Shown in pieces: positions 6,312 to 8,378 of a stretch of 8,378 bases of DNA. The number at the start of each line of letters is the position of its first letter. Within the stretch, counting starts at the first letter, position 1. Origin of the DNA: Acidobacteriota bacterium (GTDB lineage: Bacteria > Acidobacteriota > Thermoanaerobaculia > Thermoanaerobaculales > Sulfomarinibacteraceae); assembly GCA_030637805.1 (NCBI GenBank), contig DAOWFV010000083.1, positions 1 to 8,378 of the forward strand, in the 5' to 3' direction. Under the pieces are notes generated by a model. The model did not search any database. It was not told the DNA's origin and saw nothing but the letters and a program-made list of their open reading frames with translations. The position numbers and the translations under genes are program-made.

Positions 6312-7004
6312 TCAGTTGCGGCGGCCGCCGGCAATGCCCGAGCGAACCAGGAAGTAGAGCAGGGTCGCCAACGACGACGCCACCGCCGCGACGTAGGTCA
6401 TGGCCGCCGCGTTGAGCACCTTGTCCATGCCGCGTCGTTCGGCGACTCCGACGATGCCGTTCTCGACAACCAGGGCTTTGGCGCGGTTGGAGGCATCAAA
6501 CTCGACCGGAAGGGTCACGACCTGGAACAGGAGCACCGCCGAGAAAAGCACCGCCCCGACCATCACCATGTTCTGCGAGGACAGGATCAGCCCGAAGAAC
6601 ATCACCATGTATCCGAGGTTGGAACCGATACTGGCGGTGGGAACGAGCAGCGAGCGCAGCTTGAGGGGTCCGTAGTGTCTGGCGTGCTGGATGGCGTGGC
6701 CGGCTTCGTGGGCGGCGATCCCTACGGCGGCCAGCGAACGCGAGTCGTAAACACCCTCCGAAAGGGCGAGGGATTTTTTGGCGGGGTTGTAGTGATCACT
6801 GAGCATGCCCTTCGAACGCACGATGTCGACACCCTGGATGTCGGCGCCGTCGAGCACCCGGCGCGCCGCCTCGGCGCCGCTCAGACCCGAGGACACCGGC
6901 ACCCGTGAGTACTTCTTGAAGTTCGCTTTTGTCCGCCAGCTGGCCCACAAGGCGAAGATGAACGCCGGGGCGATGAACAGGAAATACATGGGATCGAAGT
7001 ACAT
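6312..7004 (-). CDS. YugP-type membrane zinc metallopeptidase (PF04298)
   Basis: A 230-residue inner-membrane protein of the YugP / zinc metallopeptidase family (Pfam PF04298). It opens with MYFDPMYFLFIAPAFIFALWAS, the family's characteristic N-terminal helix. The zinc motif HEAGH is at residues 99-103 in IAAHEAGHAIQHA, and the conserved LPVEFDASNRA stretch is at 165-175. Hydrophobic helices lie at about 6-22, 124-143, 147-167 and 200-220. The sequence SGLSGAEAARRVLD (39-52) and the HYNP segment (71-74) are also family-like. The function of these proteins is poorly defined; membrane protein processing or turnover is assumed. Start: the frame extends to an ATG at 7061, but 7004 is preferred because GGAGGG lies 7 nt upstream, the family N-terminus begins there, and the 7061 ATG falls inside a promoter-like TATGAT. 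It is divergent from the SEC-C gene and convergent with the kinase, with 146 bp of unremarkable spacer between. Confidence 0.93.
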   Translation of the reverse strand: MYFDPMYFLFIAPAFIFALWASWRTKANFKKYSRVPVSSGLSGAEAARRVLDGADIQGVDIVRSKGMLSDHYNPAKKSLALSEGVYDSRSLAAVGIAAHEAGHAIQHARHYGPLKLRSLLVPTASIGSNLGYMVMFFGLILSSQNMVMVGAVLFSAVLLFQVVTLPVEFDASNRAKALVVENGIVGVAERRGMDKVLNAAAMTYVAAVASSLATLLYFLVRSGIAGGRRN

Positions 7005-7056
7005 CGTCAGACCCTCCGTGCTTCTTGGCGCCGCGTGAGCAGTCGACGCGAGCTTC

Positions 7057-7062
7057 ATCATA
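7057..7062 (-). promoter_or_regulatory. Extended -10 promoter element for the YugP-type gene
   Basis: On the minus strand TGCTATGAT reads as an extended -10 (TGN followed by TATGAT). No good -35 box is seen at 17 bp, which an extended -10 can tolerate. Transcription would begin near 7050 and leave a leader of about 45 nt containing the GGAGGG ribosome site of the start at 7004. Confidence 0.5.
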
Positions 7063-7171
7063 GCAATGATCGATTACCCGATCGTCACCCCCGTGCACCG
7101 TGGTTCGATCAACATTCTGCCAAGACAATCGATCTCGAACCCCTTCCCCGACTGGCGAATTCAGGCACGTA

Positions 7172-7200
7172 TTGACCGGTTTGAGTCGATCTGGTAAGAT
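7172..7200 (+). promoter_or_regulatory. Sigma70-type promoter of the SEC-C gene
   Basis: TTGACC (7172-7177) and TAAGAT (7195-7200) are separated by exactly 17 bp. TGG directly before TAAGAT also makes an extended -10. This is the best promoter in the window. Transcription would start near 7206-7208, about 50 nt before the ATG at 7257, and may continue into cysE because no terminator is visible between the two genes. Confidence 0.75.
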
Positions 7201-7212
7201 CCGGTCGCATTT

Positions 7213-7230
7213 GGCCGCCCCTGGGCGGCT
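7213..7230 (+). other. Small GC hairpin in the SEC-C gene leader
   Basis: GCCGCC (7214-7219) and GGCGGC (7224-7229) pair around the loop CCTG, and a G-T pair extends the stem. It lies just after the predicted transcription start and 12 nt before AGGAGG. It may stabilise the mRNA 5' end; no regulatory role is shown. Confidence 0.35.
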
Positions 7231-7256
7231 GAGCGCACTCCAGGAGGAAGCAACTG

Positions 7257-7451
7257 ATGAACATCCGCGCAGGCTTGAAGCGCCTCATGCTCGGCCCCGA
7301 AGAGCAGCCCATACCGGTTCTCGGTCGCAACGACCGTTGCTGGTGCGGTTCCGGAAAGAAGTACAAGTGCTGCCACCAGTCCACGGATGACCGCAAGCGC
7401 GCTGCCCAGCGTTCTGGTTCGAACGGCGGCAGCTCCGGCGGCATTTTCTAG
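7257..7451 (+). CDS. Stand-alone SEC-C zinc-motif small protein
   Basis: A 64-residue soluble protein built around one SEC-C motif (Pfam PF02810), GRNDRCWCGSGKKYKCCH at residues 23-40. Ligands are C28, C30, C38 and C39 or H40, the pattern that binds zinc at the C-terminus of SecA. In SecA this motif contacts SecB and the ribosome, and other short SEC-C proteins are known, so ribosome or chaperone association is a reasonable guess but only inference. The first 20 residues form a short basic region (MNIRAGLKRLMLG). The tail after residue 41 is basic and then Ser/Gly-rich, probably disordered. The start has AGGAGG 9 nt upstream and a clear promoter about 55 bp further up. The serine acetyltransferase gene follows 111 bp downstream on the same strand. 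Confidence 0.88.
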   Translation: MNIRAGLKRLMLGPEEQPIPVLGRNDRCWCGSGKKYKCCHQSTDDRKRAAQRSGSNGGSSGGIF

Positions 7452-7562
7452 CCCGAATTTCTCACCACTTTCTCCAAAATCCCACACACACCTCCACCCT
7501 CTTCCTAACCTGGCAGGGAGTAGGATCGTTCTTGCGGTTGTTGCCTGGGTGGGAGGCTCGCG

Positions 7563-8378
7563 ATGACACGCGACAACAAACTCGCCGAGCTAGAGGTCCT
7601 TGGAGACCACATCCACGAGACCGCTGAGGTCACAGCGGTGTTGCCCGAGGTGGTCGCCCGACTCCAGGCTCAGGCCGAGCAGCTCGCAACCCCGCTGCGA
7701 AAGACCTTCATAGGCCACCCGCTTCCGTCCCGCGACGAGCTGGCCCAGATGGTGGAGCTGCTGCGTTCGGTCATCTTCCCGGGCTACTACGGGAGTCGGG
7801 ACATCACCGAGGAAAGCCTCGGCTTCCACATGGGTGCAGCCCTCCATCGGGCGGCGCTGATCATGGTCGACGAGGTCCACCGCGGTCTGTGCTTCGCTTG
7901 CCAGCGGGAGCCTGACGAGCGCGTGCCTGAACAGTGCCTCGTCCGAGCGAAGCTGATCACCATCGAATTCATGCAGGCTCTCCCCGAGATGCGCCGGCTA
8001 CTGGCTTTGGATGCGGTGGCAGCCTATGAGGGAGACCCGGCCGCGTTGAGTCCCAGCGAGGCGATTTTCAGCTACCCCGGAGTGCGCGCCACCACCAGCC
8101 ACCGCATCGCCCACGAGCTCTATCGGCGGAACGTGCCGTTGATACCGCGCATCATCGCCGAGCACGCCCACAGCAGCACGGGGATCGACATCCACCCCGG
8201 CGCAAGCATCGGGGAGAGCTTCTTCATCGACCACGGAACCGGGGTGGTGATCGGGGAGACCAGCATCATCGGAGACCGGGTCCGCATCTACCAGGGCGTG
8301 ACGCTCGGTGCCAAGAGCTTTCCCCTCGATACCGAGGGCAGGCCCATCAAGGGCATCGCCCGCCACCCGGTGCTCGAG
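7563..8378 (+). CDS. cysE: Serine O-acetyltransferase, long form, C-terminus missing
   Basis: 272 codons are visible and the gene runs off the right edge, perhaps lacking only a few dozen residues. The enzyme acetylates L-serine with acetyl-CoA to O-acetylserine, the first committed step of cysteine biosynthesis, in the cytosol. A helical N-terminal domain (residues 1 to about 185) precedes the left-handed beta-helix of hexapeptide repeats. The catalytic region is GIDIHPGASIG (207-217) and FFIDHGTGVVIGET (220-233). D209 and H224 are 15 residues apart, as are D143 and H158 in E. coli CysE. YQGVTLGAKSFPLD follows. This is the longer variant with a larger N-terminal domain (about 300 residues), and it carries cysteines C110, C113 (CFAC) and C125, a possible metal site. 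GGAGG sits 6 nt before the ATG. No separate promoter or terminator is visible between it and the SEC-C gene, so co-transcription is possible. Confidence 0.93.
   Translation, partial: MTRDNKLAELEVLGDHIHETAEVTAVLPEVVARLQAQAEQLATPLRKTFIGHPLPSRDELAQMVELLRSVIFPGYYGSRDITEESLGFHMGAALHRAALIMVDEVHRGLCFACQREPDERVPEQCLVRAKLITIEFMQALPEMRRLLALDAVAAYEGDPAALSPSEAIFSYPGVRATTSHRIAHELYRRNVPLIPRIIAEHAHSSTGIDIHPGASIGESFFIDHGTGVVIGETSIIGDRVRIYQGVTLGAKSFPLDTEGRPIKGIARHPVLE

Noticed and set aside
1..8378. A multi-gene defence, secondary-metabolite or mobile system
   Set aside because: All well-supported genes are housekeeping, transport, peptidase or signalling types in alternating orientations. No nuclease, transposase, toxin-antitoxin pair or biosynthetic core was seen.

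Overview
The window is GC-rich, densely coding bacterial chromosome. By eye GC is well above 60% and third codon positions are strongly G/C-biased, so long antisense shadow ORFs appear. A membrane-anchored Hanks-type Ser/Thr kinase, short tandem heptamer repeats between genes and the mix of housekeeping families would suit Acidobacteriota or another soil/sediment lineage of similar GC. That placement is an inference; there is no rRNA or marker gene. There is no tRNA, rRNA, transposase, integrase, CRISPR array or phage gene.

Layout from left to right. (1) 1-546, minus: N-terminal part of a concentrative nucleoside transporter (CNT/NupC family) running off the left edge. (2) 661-1291, plus: a 60-residue glycine-rich membrane protein, then a 134-residue cytosolic zincin-like metallopeptidase (HEIGH). 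(3) 1292-1476: a repeat-filled spacer with two kinds of 7-bp repeats, an inverted pair of AATTCTC arrays and a ten-unit GTATCCR array that ends 7 bp before the next gene. (4) 1477-2274, plus: a YhhQ-type queuosine-precursor transporter, convergent with (5) 2284-3972, minus: glutamine-dependent NAD+ synthetase NadE. (6) 3973-4260: a divergent spacer holding a 23-bp-stem palindrome, a second GC hairpin, a very strong Shine-Dalgarno (SD) sequence and a possible 21-codon leader ORF. (7) 4261-6165, plus: a 634-residue transmembrane Ser/Thr kinase with an unusual extracytoplasmic C-terminal domain, convergent with (8) 6312-7004, minus: a YugP-type membrane zinc metallopeptidase. (9) A divergent promoter region, then 7257-7451, plus: a 64-residue stand-alone SEC-C zinc-motif protein, and 7563 to the right edge: serine O-acetyltransferase (CysE), incomplete.

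Most genes look like independent housekeeping or transport units rather than one pathway: nucleoside uptake, queuosine-precursor salvage, NAD+ synthesis, cysteine biosynthesis, two zinc peptidases and one signalling kinase. I found no convincing undescribed multi-gene system. The items most worth following up are the heptamer arrays against the yhhQ start, the structured spacer between nadE and the kinase, the kinase's sensor-like domain and an apparent insertion in the CNT transporter.
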